From NCBI RefSeq assembly GCF_022024235.1, contig NZ_CP091799.1:1590001-1654000 (forward strand): DNA of 64,000 nucleotides, given 5' to 3'. Source of the DNA: Segatella baroniae B14. GTDB taxonomy: Bacteria; Bacteroidota; Bacteroidia; Bacteroidales; Bacteroidaceae. Below are positions 1-7,400 of the stretch, piece after piece. The position numbers and the translations under genes are program-made. The stretch's first letter is position 1. Each line of letters begins with the position of its first letter. The notes under the pieces were generated by a model that did no database searches, was not told where the DNA came from, and saw only the letters and a list, made by a program, of their open reading frames with translations.

Positions 1-347
1 GTCTGAACAAAAAACTTGCAGAAAAGTCTGATGAAATGAGTAATCTTTCTAATGAGCTAAAATCATTGAAATCAATTTTGAAAGAAACAACTAAGACGCT
101 TAAAGAAAAAGAAAAAGCATTAGAAGTTGCCAACTTGACTATTGAGAAAAAAGAAGAAGAAATGGCTCTCGCTCAAAAAGAAATATCTTCTCTTCATAAT
201 AAAATATCAAGCCTACAAGATTGCGTTAATTTAAAAGTGCAAGAATTGGAAGTGACAAAAAATCAATTGCATGAGGCTGAAAATGAACTCTCAACTATAA
301 AAGCGAGTAAAGAATCAAACCCTTTTGAAAGATTGGCAAATTGGTAA
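1..347 (+). CDS. C-terminal part of a coiled-coil protein (truncated by window edge)
   Basis: The frame is open from base 3 to a stop at 345-347, so the gene starts before the window; the first internal Met (base 36) is not a convincing start because there is no promoter or ribosome site ahead of it. The visible 114 residues are almost entirely heptad-like helix rich in Lys, Glu, Leu and Ser, the pattern of a long parallel coiled coil, ending in a short non-coiled tail (NPFERLANW). No catalytic motif is visible. It lies 75 bp before a small XRE regulator on the same strand, so it belongs to the accessory region. Function is not recognised. Confidence 0.6.
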   Translation, partial: LNKKLAEKSDEMSNLSNELKSLKSILKETTKTLKEKEKALEVANLTIEKKEEEMALAQKEISSLHNKISSLQDCVNLKVQELEVTKNQLHEAENELSTIKASKESNPFERLANW

Positions 348-422
348 AGATATTGGTTTATCCAAAGTTAAGCCTAGTCTAACTTGCCAGTAATATGCTA
401 AGAACGCAAAAATTGATATAAT

Positions 423-716
423 ATGTTATTTGGTAATAAAATTAAGGAACTCAGAGATGAGCAAGGTTTATTGCAACGACAGTTGGCAGCATTCTTAGAG
501 ATTGACACACCGATGTTCAGTAAGATTGAGCGTGGTGACAGAAGAGCAAAGCGTGAGCAAGTCCTCAAGCTTGCAGAATATCTGCATCAGGATGAAAAGA
601 AGATGCTGACCTTGTGGCTGGCAGATAAGTTTATTGATGCTGTAGAGGATGAGCAGGAGCGTGACCTCTGCAACGATGCGATTATCATCGCGCAGGAGAA
701 AATAAGGGCAATGTGA
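423..716 (+). CDS. XRE-family helix-turn-helix regulator, 97 aa
   Basis: A small DNA-binding protein: residues 1-55 form a Cro/C1-type HTH (GNKIKELRDEQGLLQRQLA, then the recognition-helix region TPMFSKIERGDRRAKREQ). Residues 56-97 are a helical tail ending in IAQEKIRAM. In Bacteroidota this exact subfamily is often found beside DNA methyltransferases and acts as an R-M controller; that is family knowledge, since no methyltransferase follows here. Two 11-bp units (ACTTGCCAGTA, ATATGCTAAG) sit 20 bp upstream and recur in longer form ahead of a truncated paralogue at 15711. The two copies are roughly 80% alike by eye, so they are old paralogues rather than a recent duplication. Confidence 0.85.
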   Translation: MLFGNKIKELRDEQGLLQRQLAAFLEIDTPMFSKIERGDRRAKREQVLKLAEYLHQDEKKMLTLWLADKFIDAVEDEQERDLCNDAIIIAQEKIRAM

Positions 717-972
717 TCATGGAGCAGGCATCTTCCTCTTCCATGTACAACCCATCCGAATCAAGAAAAATCATCAGATTTGTGATTTTTTCTGTGTTTT
801 CTTTTGGTTGTTTGGGGAGAAATCTGTCACTTTGTAGTGATTTTGTAACATATTGATTATCAATGGTTGTTTCCGTTTTTGCGACATGTGTGCAACATCC
901 GGTGCTAACGCATTGATAGTCAGTTAAAGTCGTTTTTGAGGAGGTGAAATAAAAATAGATTAATTATATATT
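717..972. other. Non-coding stretch after XRE gene
   Basis: No convincing gene is visible. It holds the left copy of a 34-bp direct repeat (919-952). The last 33 bases read SVKVVFEEVK-stop in one frame, which may be the relic of a removed gene's 3' end. The rest is unstructured AT-rich sequence. Confidence 0.5.
919..952 (+). repeat. 34-bp direct repeat, left copy
   Basis: Begins GTCAGTTAAAGTCG and ends GTGAAATAA. It matches 15830-15863 at 32 of 34 positions, with no similarity beyond either end except the trailing XRE context. The pair encloses 14.9 kb containing all the R-M, Fic and DUF3990 genes. It could be an attachment-site scar or the shared 3' end of an eroded gene. No integrase is present between the copies. 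Confidence 0.6.
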
Positions 973-1005
973 AAAGAGGTGCAGACAATGAATCTGCACC
1001 TCTTT
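973..1005. terminator. Bidirectional hairpin terminator
   Basis: A 13-bp perfect stem (AAAGAGGTGCAGA / TCTGCACCTCTTT) with a 7-base loop, followed by a T-run on the + strand and an A-rich flank on the other side. It would end transcription of the reverse-strand genes coming from 1131-2075 as well as the forward XRE gene. Confidence 0.8.
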
Positions 1006-1093
1006 TTTATTATCGCAAATCGCAACGGTGTTTTTATTCTTTATCAAGTACTTCCCAATGTCCGCTATAACCACTACCTACATAACGAATATG
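993..1093 (-). repeat. 101-bp repeat, copy 1
   Basis: Near-identical (about seven differences) to 2738-2838 in the same orientation. The copy carries half of the terminator hairpin and the last 20 codons of a winged-helix gene read on the reverse strand. The other copy has lost the left half of the hairpin and is abutted by an IS-like palindrome. Confidence 0.8.
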
Positions 1094-1131
1094 TGGCATT
1101 TTGGCAAGGTGGCGCTTGATAGTGGCGATTC
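1034..1131 (-). pseudogene. 3' remnant of a winged-helix (AlbA_2/Fic-type) gene
   Basis: On the reverse strand an open frame reads GIATIKRHLAKMPHIRYV and then GSGYSGHWEVLDKE before a stop at 1034-1036. This is the characteristic end of Bacteroidota AlbA_2 or Fic proteins that finish in a winged helix. The frame is closed immediately upstream by a stop, so only about 32 codons survive. A second copy of the last 20 codons lies at 2779-2838. Confidence 0.6.
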
Positions 1132-1156
1132 CTTAAATATATCTTACATTCATAGA

Positions 1157-1393
1157 TTAATCTTCGTCTGTCTCTTTTTTACTTTCTTGGTATTCTCGCC
1201 AAACTTCTCCAGCCAGATACCTGTCACTACGGCAATGTAAATCAGCAATGCCATCCTCTATCATACTTGCAGTCTCCGAACTATAGAAGATGTCAGTAGC
1301 CTCGTCAAGTGGCACATCGAACATCTCGCTTATGCAGACAATGATTCTGGCACATTGGGAACTTCTCAATATCAGTTTGCTTTCGTCACTCAT
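1157..1393 (-). CDS. DUF3791-family small protein (downstream copy), 78 aa
   Basis: A 78-residue acidic protein matching the short DUF3791 family that accompanies DUF3990 proteins in Bacteroidota and Firmicutes. The family pattern is a helical N-terminus (ARIIVCISEMFDVPLDEATD), a middle Phe/Tyr cluster, a conserved DLHCRSDRYL segment (family consensus LHt.s..yl) and a final charged helix. Its ATG overlaps the stop of the preceding DUF3990 gene by the 4-bp ATGA arrangement, showing translational coupling. It is the last gene of a three-gene reverse operon. The role as antitoxin or partner of DUF3990 is inference from the fixed neighbourhood; no DNA-binding motif is visible. Confidence 0.7.
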   Translation of the reverse strand: MSDESKLILRSSQCARIIVCISEMFDVPLDEATDIFYSSETASMIEDGIADLHCRSDRYLAGEVWREYQESKKETDED

Positions 1394-1860
1394 AATTGTT
1401 CACTCCCTATAAATGTTAGACACTCCTGCAACATTCTGTCTGTACGTATACAGTATTGGATATTAGGCTTTTCAAATCTTAGCAATCCAAGAGCCTCTTC
1501 TTGGGAAATCTCGCCAGAGAAATACCTGTCGAGTGTGATAATGACTCTGTCGTTTGCGATGCCGCCAATTATCATGTCATAGTTTCCTGTGTCCTGTCCT
1601 TCACGGCACCCAGCAACAAAGTCAAGCCATTCTTTGTCATAGCTTTCAAAACGTTTTATGTTCCAAAGCGTTTCGTCGCAAGTAAATTCATAGGTATTAA
1701 GCCAAGCAGGCTGACCCCTTCTTTTGAAACGCTGGGCATACTTCACAGCCTGTTCGTACAACGAAGTTAAATAGAATCCACGTCCGAAGTCTAAATATAG
1801 GCGTGAATGCTCTGTGTCAGGATGCTCAACGCTCATGTTTGATGAATGGTAAAGTCTCAT
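1390..1860 (-). CDS. DUF3990 protein, candidate ADP-ribosyltransferase-fold toxin, 156 aa
   Basis: DUF3990 proteins are grouped with ADP-ribosyltransferase-like folds. The sequence shows the expected order: an N-terminal strand RLYHSSN (candidate NAD-binding position), then DFGRGFYLTSLYEQAVKYAQ, where the GFYLT plus helix with paired Ala/Tyr resembles the ART beta-alpha unit, and a late strand IQYCIRTDRMLQECLTF. Length (156 aa) is normal for the family. It lies between two DUF3791 genes with ATGA overlaps on both sides, so the three are one translationally coupled unit. Toxic activity, target and substrate are inference; the catalytic Glu is not assigned with certainty. Confidence 0.7.
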   Translation of the reverse strand: MRLYHSSNMSVEHPDTEHSRLYLDFGRGFYLTSLYEQAVKYAQRFKRRGQPAWLNTYEFTCDETLWNIKRFESYDKEWLDFVAGCREGQDTGNYDMIIGGIANDRVIITLDRYFSGEISQEEALGLLRFEKPNIQYCIRTDRMLQECLTFIGSEQL

Positions 1861-2075
1861 GCCGGCAGCACTCCTTTCTCCCTCATATACTCGGTTAGAT
1901 CCTCCATCAGATACCGGGAACTGAATGTGTGCAGTACATCGTATGAGGGTACGATATAGTCATACAATATGCCCGATGTCTTCAGCCGTTTGTATATTTC
2001 TTTCTGTGGCAGTTGAAGCAGTACGGAAAGTTTTCCGATGCAATATGTCACAAATTCCAATGTCTTTTTATCCAT
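1857..2075 (-). CDS. DUF3791-family small protein (upstream copy), 72 aa
   Basis: First gene of the DUF3791-DUF3990-DUF3791 operon. It has the clearest family signature: LEFVTYCIGKLSVLLQLPQ, then the SYDVLHTFSSRYLMEDL segment, where the conserved LHT and DL residues are intact. The stop overlaps the ATG of the DUF3990 gene. It is more canonical than the downstream copy, suggesting the pair diverged to different jobs or that one is a decayed duplicate. Presumed partner or antitoxin of the DUF3990 protein; this is inferred from context only. Confidence 0.75.
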   Translation of the reverse strand: MDKKTLEFVTYCIGKLSVLLQLPQKEIYKRLKTSGILYDYIVPSYDVLHTFSSRYLMEDLTEYMREKGVLPA

Positions 2076-2132
2076 ATATCATTTATTTAACTTGCTGTGC
2101 CCTGAGAATTTGTATGTTATAGCCATATTTAA

Positions 2133-2258
2133 CTACAAATTAGAATTCATCAAAGTACGGACGTCCACATTTAGGACGTTAGCAATCTCATTCAACTGTG
2201 CCACCGAAGGCTGGGACTTGTTGTGACACCACCGAGAAATGATTTGCCATAAATTGTT
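2133..2258 (-). pseudogene. C-terminal half of an XRE/HTH controller gene
   Basis: The reverse strand reads ISRWCHNKSQPSVAQLNEIA followed by NVLNVDVRTLMNSNL and a stop at 2133-2135. This aligns closely with the second half of the intact controller at 14804-15007 (ISRWCSNASQPDLQTLNKIA). The N-terminal half and start codon are absent. It looks like the relic of a second controller from an earlier R-M system in the same island. Confidence 0.65.
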
Positions 2259-2537
2259 CAATTATTGATGGCAAATTTACAAGAAAAAATGAGATAAAAG
2301 AAAGATTTAACCTTTTTCAATATAAAACGGTTGATTTTACATTAAGATTGAACATATATGAGAGAAAAGCGCGAGATAAAACATCAACATTGACAGATAT
2401 TTGATGAGAGAGAGGGATTACTTGTCAATACGAGTAATATGTTGGGCTATAATTCATGTTTTATAGACTTATAGCTCAGATTTTATCAATATGAGTAATA
2501 GCAGTAACATGAGTAATACGCTCCTTAAAAGGCAAAT
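2259..2537. other. Gene-free AT-rich stretch
   Basis: No gene. It contains several loose GAGTAATA motifs (around 2419-2517) in direct orientation, possibly decayed coding sequence. Nothing else is supported. Confidence 0.4.
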
Positions 2538-2690
2538 GATCCAAAAGGTGGCGTAAAAGATGGCGTAAAAGAAAAATAAGAACGTCAGAGAATTATCCCA
2601 GAATTGATTATTGCTGATCCTTTTTTATTCACAAAGGTCGTTTTGGAAAAGATTTCGGGAAAGACTTCAGAAAAGGATGGCGTAAAATGA
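2538..2690 (+). pseudogene. Decayed winged-helix segment of an AlbA_2-type protein
   Basis: In one forward frame the sequence reads DPKGGVKDGVKEK, stop, ERQRIIPELIIADPF and ends SEKDGVK-stop. The GGVK repeats followed by a T/ERQ-I-I-L-like winged helix are typical of the tail of AlbA_2/RecG-like proteins in Bacteroidota. One in-frame stop and loss of both ends mark it as a relic. It ends exactly where the palindrome at 2689-2734 begins. Confidence 0.4.
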
Positions 2691-2734
2691 AGTGAACCCC
2701 GAAAGTTAGACAAAAAACTTTCTGGGTTCACTTC
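2689..2734. repeat. 46-bp palindrome, IS-end-like
   Basis: 19-base arms (GAAGTGAACCCCGAAAGTT and its complement with one mismatch) flank an 8-base loop AGACAAAA. The arm resembles the terminal inverted repeats of IS3-group elements in Bacteroidota (GTGAACCC..AAAGTTAGAC). It sits exactly at the junction between the decayed + strand winged-helix piece and copy 2 of the 101-bp repeat, suggesting joined ends of a lost IS or a minimal MITE. Confidence 0.55.
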
Positions 2735-2737
2735 AAA

Positions 2738-2838
2738 TCTGCACCTCTTTTTTATTATCGCAAATCGCGACGGTGGTTTTATTCTTTGTCAAGTACTTCC
2801 CAATGACCACTATAACCACTACCTACATAACGAGTATG
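2738..2838 (-). repeat. 101-bp repeat, copy 2
   Basis: Second copy of the 993-1093 repeat. On the reverse strand it encodes RYVGSGYSGHWEVLDKE with a stop at 2779-2781. It is fused on one side to the truncated RhuM frame and on the other to the 46-bp palindrome. Confidence 0.8.
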
Positions 2839-3091
2839 ACAACTCTCTTTCGACCATCCTGGAACCTTCCTGACGAACCTGTCGGAATTTCCGACAGGTT
2901 GCTGATTCTTCCAGTTCCCCATCTTCATAAATATGTTGTATATGCTCCACTACGTTTGTGCAAGATGTCTGATACAAATCGCACAATTGCTGTTGAGTAA
3001 GCCAAACAGTTTCATTTTCAAGTTTTACCTCAATGCGAGTATTACCATCCTCGCTTTGGTATATTATAATTGGATTGTTATGTTCTTCCAT
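2819..3091 (-). pseudogene. Truncated RhuM-family gene
   Basis: Starting at the ATG at 3091, 14 bp after the Fic stop, the reverse strand encodes the N-terminus of a RhuM-like protein: PIIIYQSEDGNTRIEVKLEN, then ETVWLTQQQLCDLYQTS and HIQHIYEDGELEES. This is the usual RhuM N-terminal HTH-like domain. Full-length members run to about 300 residues or more, but here homology stops after about 80 residues where the frame enters the 101-bp repeat, ending SYSLCR-stop. Fic and RhuM genes are common neighbours. A short 91-residue protein could still be made, but the missing C-terminus argues for a broken gene. Confidence 0.75.
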
Positions 3092-3104
3092 TATATGACT
3101 TTTA

Positions 3105-4232
3105 TTAAATTGAATCTTCAACGATTTCCCAATAGCCATTTCTTTTACCATTCACTCTACGTAGAATGTTCTTCTCTTGTAGCGCGATGGTAATTGATTT
3201 GACAGTTCGCTCAGATTTTCCAATTTCAGCAGCAATCTCTTTTTGGGTAACAGATGGATTCTTTTGCACTATGCGAAGTAGAGCGACTTCTTCCAAAGTG
3301 CAATTTTTGCACTTTGGAGGTAGTTCTTCGCCAGCTTTTGCACTTTGAACTTCATGATTTGCACTTTGGGATATGGTTTCGTTCTCAACTTTGTTCCAAT
3401 CAACGTGCATAATCCTATTCCTAAGGTCATGTTCCTCTCCAAGTAACATATTACGAAAGAACCTCTCCAAGTACTCTGTTGTTTCTGTGATGCCATTTGT
3501 CAAATCACTATAGTTGGCACGAACGAGCGCATTTCGGAAATACCACGAGTTTTCAGCAAAGACATCATTGACCACATTGAAGCCCAATGTACGTAAGTAC
3601 TTGATCATAAATACGGCAGTCGTTCGTGTGTTGCCTTCGCAAAACGCATGAACTTGCCATAGATTAGCACAGAAACGGGTAAGATGACGAATAGCATCGT
3701 CAATATTCATGTTAGCATAACTGAACTCGCGTTCCTGCCCCATATCATAATTCAAAGTGTCGCTGATAGTATCTGCACTTGCATAATACACAGTCTTGCC
3801 ACCAAGTACCCACTCGTTCTTCGTAATATTATAGTCACGAATGCGCCCTGCCAACTTGTAAATACCATCAAACAAACGGCGATGTATAGAAATCAACTGA
3901 GCAGGAGTAAATGAGAACGTTTTTTCCTCTATCAACTCCGTGATACGTGCAGCCACCTTGTCTGCCTCTTCCGTTCGGTCATTCTCAACAACCTTTCGTC
4001 CAGATGCAGACTTGTAGTATGAGTCGATAAGTTGCTTTGCTTCATTGATACTGATATCACCCTCGATATGCCGTTTGGCAGTATCAAGCAGATATTCAGA
4101 AGTCTGAAGTCTATCAACCTGTTGAAGCCCAATAGCAACCCTCCAAGCTTCGCTACGCTCACGCTTCTGTGGTTCACCTTGGCGTATGTATTCATTCAAG
4201 CCAAGAATCGAATATTTCTGTTCGTCGCTCAT
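3105..4232 (-). CDS. Fic-family protein with C-terminal winged helix, 375 aa
   Basis: A Fic/DOC enzyme, normally an AMP transferase acting on protein hydroxyls. The catalytic loop HAFCEGNTR is at residues 195-203 (canonical HPFxxGNGR; Pro replaced by Ala and the second Gly by Thr, catalytic His kept). The N-terminal helix has TAKRHIEGDI near residue 51, which resembles but does not exactly fit the (S/T)xxxE(G/N) inhibitory motif. Residues about 312-370 form a winged helix (LLRIVQKNPSVTQKEIAAEI), suggesting DNA binding and autoregulation. It lies 140 bp downstream of the YobI-like gene and just ahead of a broken RhuM. The linker contains a cluster of TTTGCACTTTG repeats. Confidence 0.88.
   Translation of the reverse strand: MSDEQKYSILGLNEYIRQGEPQKRERSEAWRVAIGLQQVDRLQTSEYLLDTAKRHIEGDISINEAKQLIDSYYKSASGRKVVENDRTEEADKVAARITELIEEKTFSFTPAQLISIHRRLFDGIYKLAGRIRDYNITKNEWVLGGKTVYYASADTISDTLNYDMGQEREFSYANMNIDDAIRHLTRFCANLWQVHAFCEGNTRTTAVFMIKYLRTLGFNVVNDVFAENSWYFRNALVRANYSDLTNGITETTEYLERFFRNMLLGEEHDLRNRIMHVDWNKVENETISQSANHEVQSAKAGEELPPKCKNCTLEEVALLRIVQKNPSVTQKEIAAEIGKSERTVKSITIALQEKNILRRVNGKRNGYWEIVEDSI
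3293..3368 (-). repeat. TTTGCACTTTG repeat cluster inside the Fic linker
   Basis: Direct copies of TTTGCACTTTG start at 3306, 3337 and 3358 (spacings 31 and 21 bp, about three and two helical turns). An inverted copy at 3293-3303 makes a perfect 11-bp palindrome with 3307-3317 around a 3-base loop. All lie in the coding region between the Fic core and the winged helix. Confidence 0.6.
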
Positions 4233-4299
4233 ATGTTGTTTATTATTAAATCATTGTTAGCACCTATTATATGATTTTCGTAATTTCTTGCCATCAACA

Positions 4300-4416
4300 T
4301 CAAGCTCCCTTAGCTGCCCGAACGGAGATTGAAGCATCGGGATGTTGTCTGTATCTTGCAAATTCTTCATCTTTATTGATTTTGTTTAGTTGGTGGATAT
4401 ATTCGTATGCCATCAT
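4300..4416 (-). CDS. Possible small overlapping ORF, 38 aa
   Basis: A reverse-strand frame begins at ATG 4416 inside the last codons of the YobI-like gene (which stops at 4373) and ends at 4300-4302. It encodes MMAYEYIHQLNKINKDEEFA and then RYRQHPDASISVRAAKGA. The protein-like composition past the YobI stop could mean a short accessory ORF, or that an ancestral frame continued further. No family is recognised and expression is uncertain. Confidence 0.25.
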   Translation of the reverse strand: MMAYEYIHQLNKINKDEEFARYRQHPDASISVRAAKGA

Positions 4417-7400
4417 CTTCTGGAGATGTTGTAGAGATAAAATGAAGATTTTTCAATTGATTTAACAATGCAACATTATCTTCATTATTATCTATCACAG
4501 GATGTTTCCTACGCTCAGCTATCTCGACATACTTGCCTCCCAAGGTTGCTAGTAACGATGAAATATCTTTCATAGAATATTGATTTTCTTTTAGCATTTG
4601 ACAAACAAGTAATAATTTATTGCGATGAATTGATGAAGATTCAAGCAATCCTATTAAGATGTGCTCGTCAAGACTTATATCATTTGAATCCAACAAAAGT
4701 TCAATAACCTTATCAGCAAGAGAAGACGATAATAGAATGTCTTCATTCGTCACATCTATGATTCGTCGTTTTTCTTGTGTCGTAAATCTATCACTATTGA
4801 TCAGCGTGAATACAGTATCTTCATCTAATTGATATGAAGCATCCAAAGTATCTATGAATTCTTGAGAATAATGTATCAAGTATTCAGAATAGATATCGGT
4901 ATTCTTCAAAATTGAAGTGTTTGCTTTTGAAAAAGTGATTTTATCATTTTCAAGAAGTATCTCTAGTCTTTCTCGTTCAAGCTTAGCCAATGCCTTATGA
5001 TTATTGAACTGCAAATCAAAAGCTATACAAACAGAGCGGAAAGACTCTATGCTCAAGACATTAGAGCATAGAAGTCCTTCAAATAGAATTTGTTTTGAAG
5101 CAACTTCATCTTGACATTTTTCTTCCAATTCTTGATGATAATGTTCCACGAATTTTATCAAATCATCAGTCAGTGAACCTTTCTTGCTATAATATGCATC
5201 AACATTACTCCAAGTTGGTTGTATAACGAATGATTTGATGGCGATTTCCCAAGATGTCTCATTAACCCCTTCAAAAGAAGAAAGGACTTCTTTTTGACCA
5301 TTTAAATATGGTAATTTTTTGTCAGCATCGACACCTTCTGAATTCAGAATGTAAATAATACTTTCATTTGATTCGTCCTTTGATGTTGAAGATAAGCAAC
5401 CAAAGACTTTAACGAAATTATCTTTTACACAGTTTTCAAATTCTTCATTATTCGTTTCTGTGACTTTTGTTAAATTCAAGTTCTCAGATGATACTGTAGA
5501 TTCGTTCTTTAGGTGATTTATTATTAGACACAAGTTGTCCACATTAATATCATAATGCCATTGTTCTACTACATAATCCAAAAGATTGCTGTTCTCGTCA
5601 TTCAGCTCTGTGAACATACTATTATCAACAAGTTTTCTACATTGGTCCATGCCAATAACGTCAACTCGACTTGCCAAGAAAGCATAATTATTATTCAACC
5701 ATGTTTCTTGTTCCAAAGTAGTTTCATCACTATACTTTAGCCATGCCTCTTGAAGTAATGATTGTTCTTTATCGTTAACATGGCTCATTATCATATGCCA
5801 TGATAATTCATTGTTCCAATTTACGAACTCTGTGAATACTTCCTTCTGTCTTTTACCTAATAGATAATACTGCGCCAAGAAATCCAATGGTGCATCCTCC
5901 TTTTCTATTCTTCTCATCATTTGCAAAAATAATGAACTACCCTTTTTTCTTGCAGCATAGTCAAGTAGGTCATTGTTCAGAATGGCATCACTTTCAAACA
6001 TATAGTCTTTTAATTCCTTTACGAAATTATCAATCTTGTCAATATGATAGGTATATGCTTGCTTAATTTCTCGCTTCATGGATAATAAGAGATCCCTATC
6101 AGCTAAAGAAACCATTCCAGGATAAAAATATGAAATGTAGTCATAATAATCTTCATCAATATATCCACGACGAATAAAAACATCCATCAATGGTGAAAGA
6201 TGCAGATTCCTGTATAGTTCGGTGTTCCCTAAATTATACTTTTTTATAAGTACATTCAGTTTCAGAGATTGTATTTGGAGTTCTTCTTTTTTAAGTTCTT
6301 TTTCTTCTTTTATAATAGTCTTTTCTGTCGTTTTAATTGCTCTCAATCTGCTTTCAAATTTCATTTTGTTATTGATAGCATTTACATTAATTTGTGCAGA
6401 TTGATTTTGTCGCCCATAAAAAGGGGCATTATACTGGTAATTTATAGATGTCAGATTATATAAACCATTAAATAAGTTTCTATTTTGTGCTATTTGCTTC
6501 AGAGTGTAATCTTGATTGTTTATCGTTATTGTTTGCATTAATCCATGTACGCTTTCACGTAATTCTAGCAAAAATAGATAGCGCAAATCAGTCTCTTTTA
6601 GATGATTGTTCTCGTCAACAAGTTTCTTCTTCTCCTCCAACTTTACTTTCTTGACATCAAGCGTTTTTTGAGCTTCATCAATAAATTTGTTTTTAGAAAC
6701 AAGGCAAGAGTACACCAACCCATCTCGTTTATGCAGCTGGGCAAAGTCTTTTGGAAAATAGTTCTTGTAAACAATCATGGCAAGTAGTTTTGTCCTACTT
6801 AGATTGTTTTTATCCGGATTATACAACTTACAACGGTATTGGCTATACTCATTAGCAATGTTTTTCAAAATACGCATATCTTGGATGAAGAATGCCATCT
6901 CAGACAAATCCTCATCCGGTATTTCGTTATCATCGAATCCTCTGTCTTTTAAAGCCTCCTTTAGTTTGGCTTTTGAGTTGGATGGATTAATAACAGGAAT
7001 AACAGTCGAGATATAATCGAAGAATTTCGTTCTGGCTTCATCTACAAAAACATCATCTTTTATCGCATAAAGGAATACAATATGACGGCCAACGATTTTT
7101 GATTCGTTTACCAGTTGGCTCAATTCCCTCAATTTCAAATAGATTTTTTCTGTTTCAAATCGATCCAAATCTTCTATAACAACAACATTATATTGTGTTA
7201 CTTGAAAGAAGTATAAAATTTCATCTAGGTGCTTATTGAATATAGAGTTTTCCTCTTTCATTTCAATATCACCATCCTTAAGATTTAGCTTGTTAAGTTT
7301 AGAATTCGCATATGATTTTATGGTATATTTTATAATCTGATATATAGCCCATAATAAATAAAGAGATGCGAAAAAAGTAATCAATGTTTTATGGTACACT

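Noticed and set aside
2259..2537. GAGTAATA motifs as an iteron array
   Set aside because: Copies are irregularly spaced and degenerate, with no replication gene nearby.
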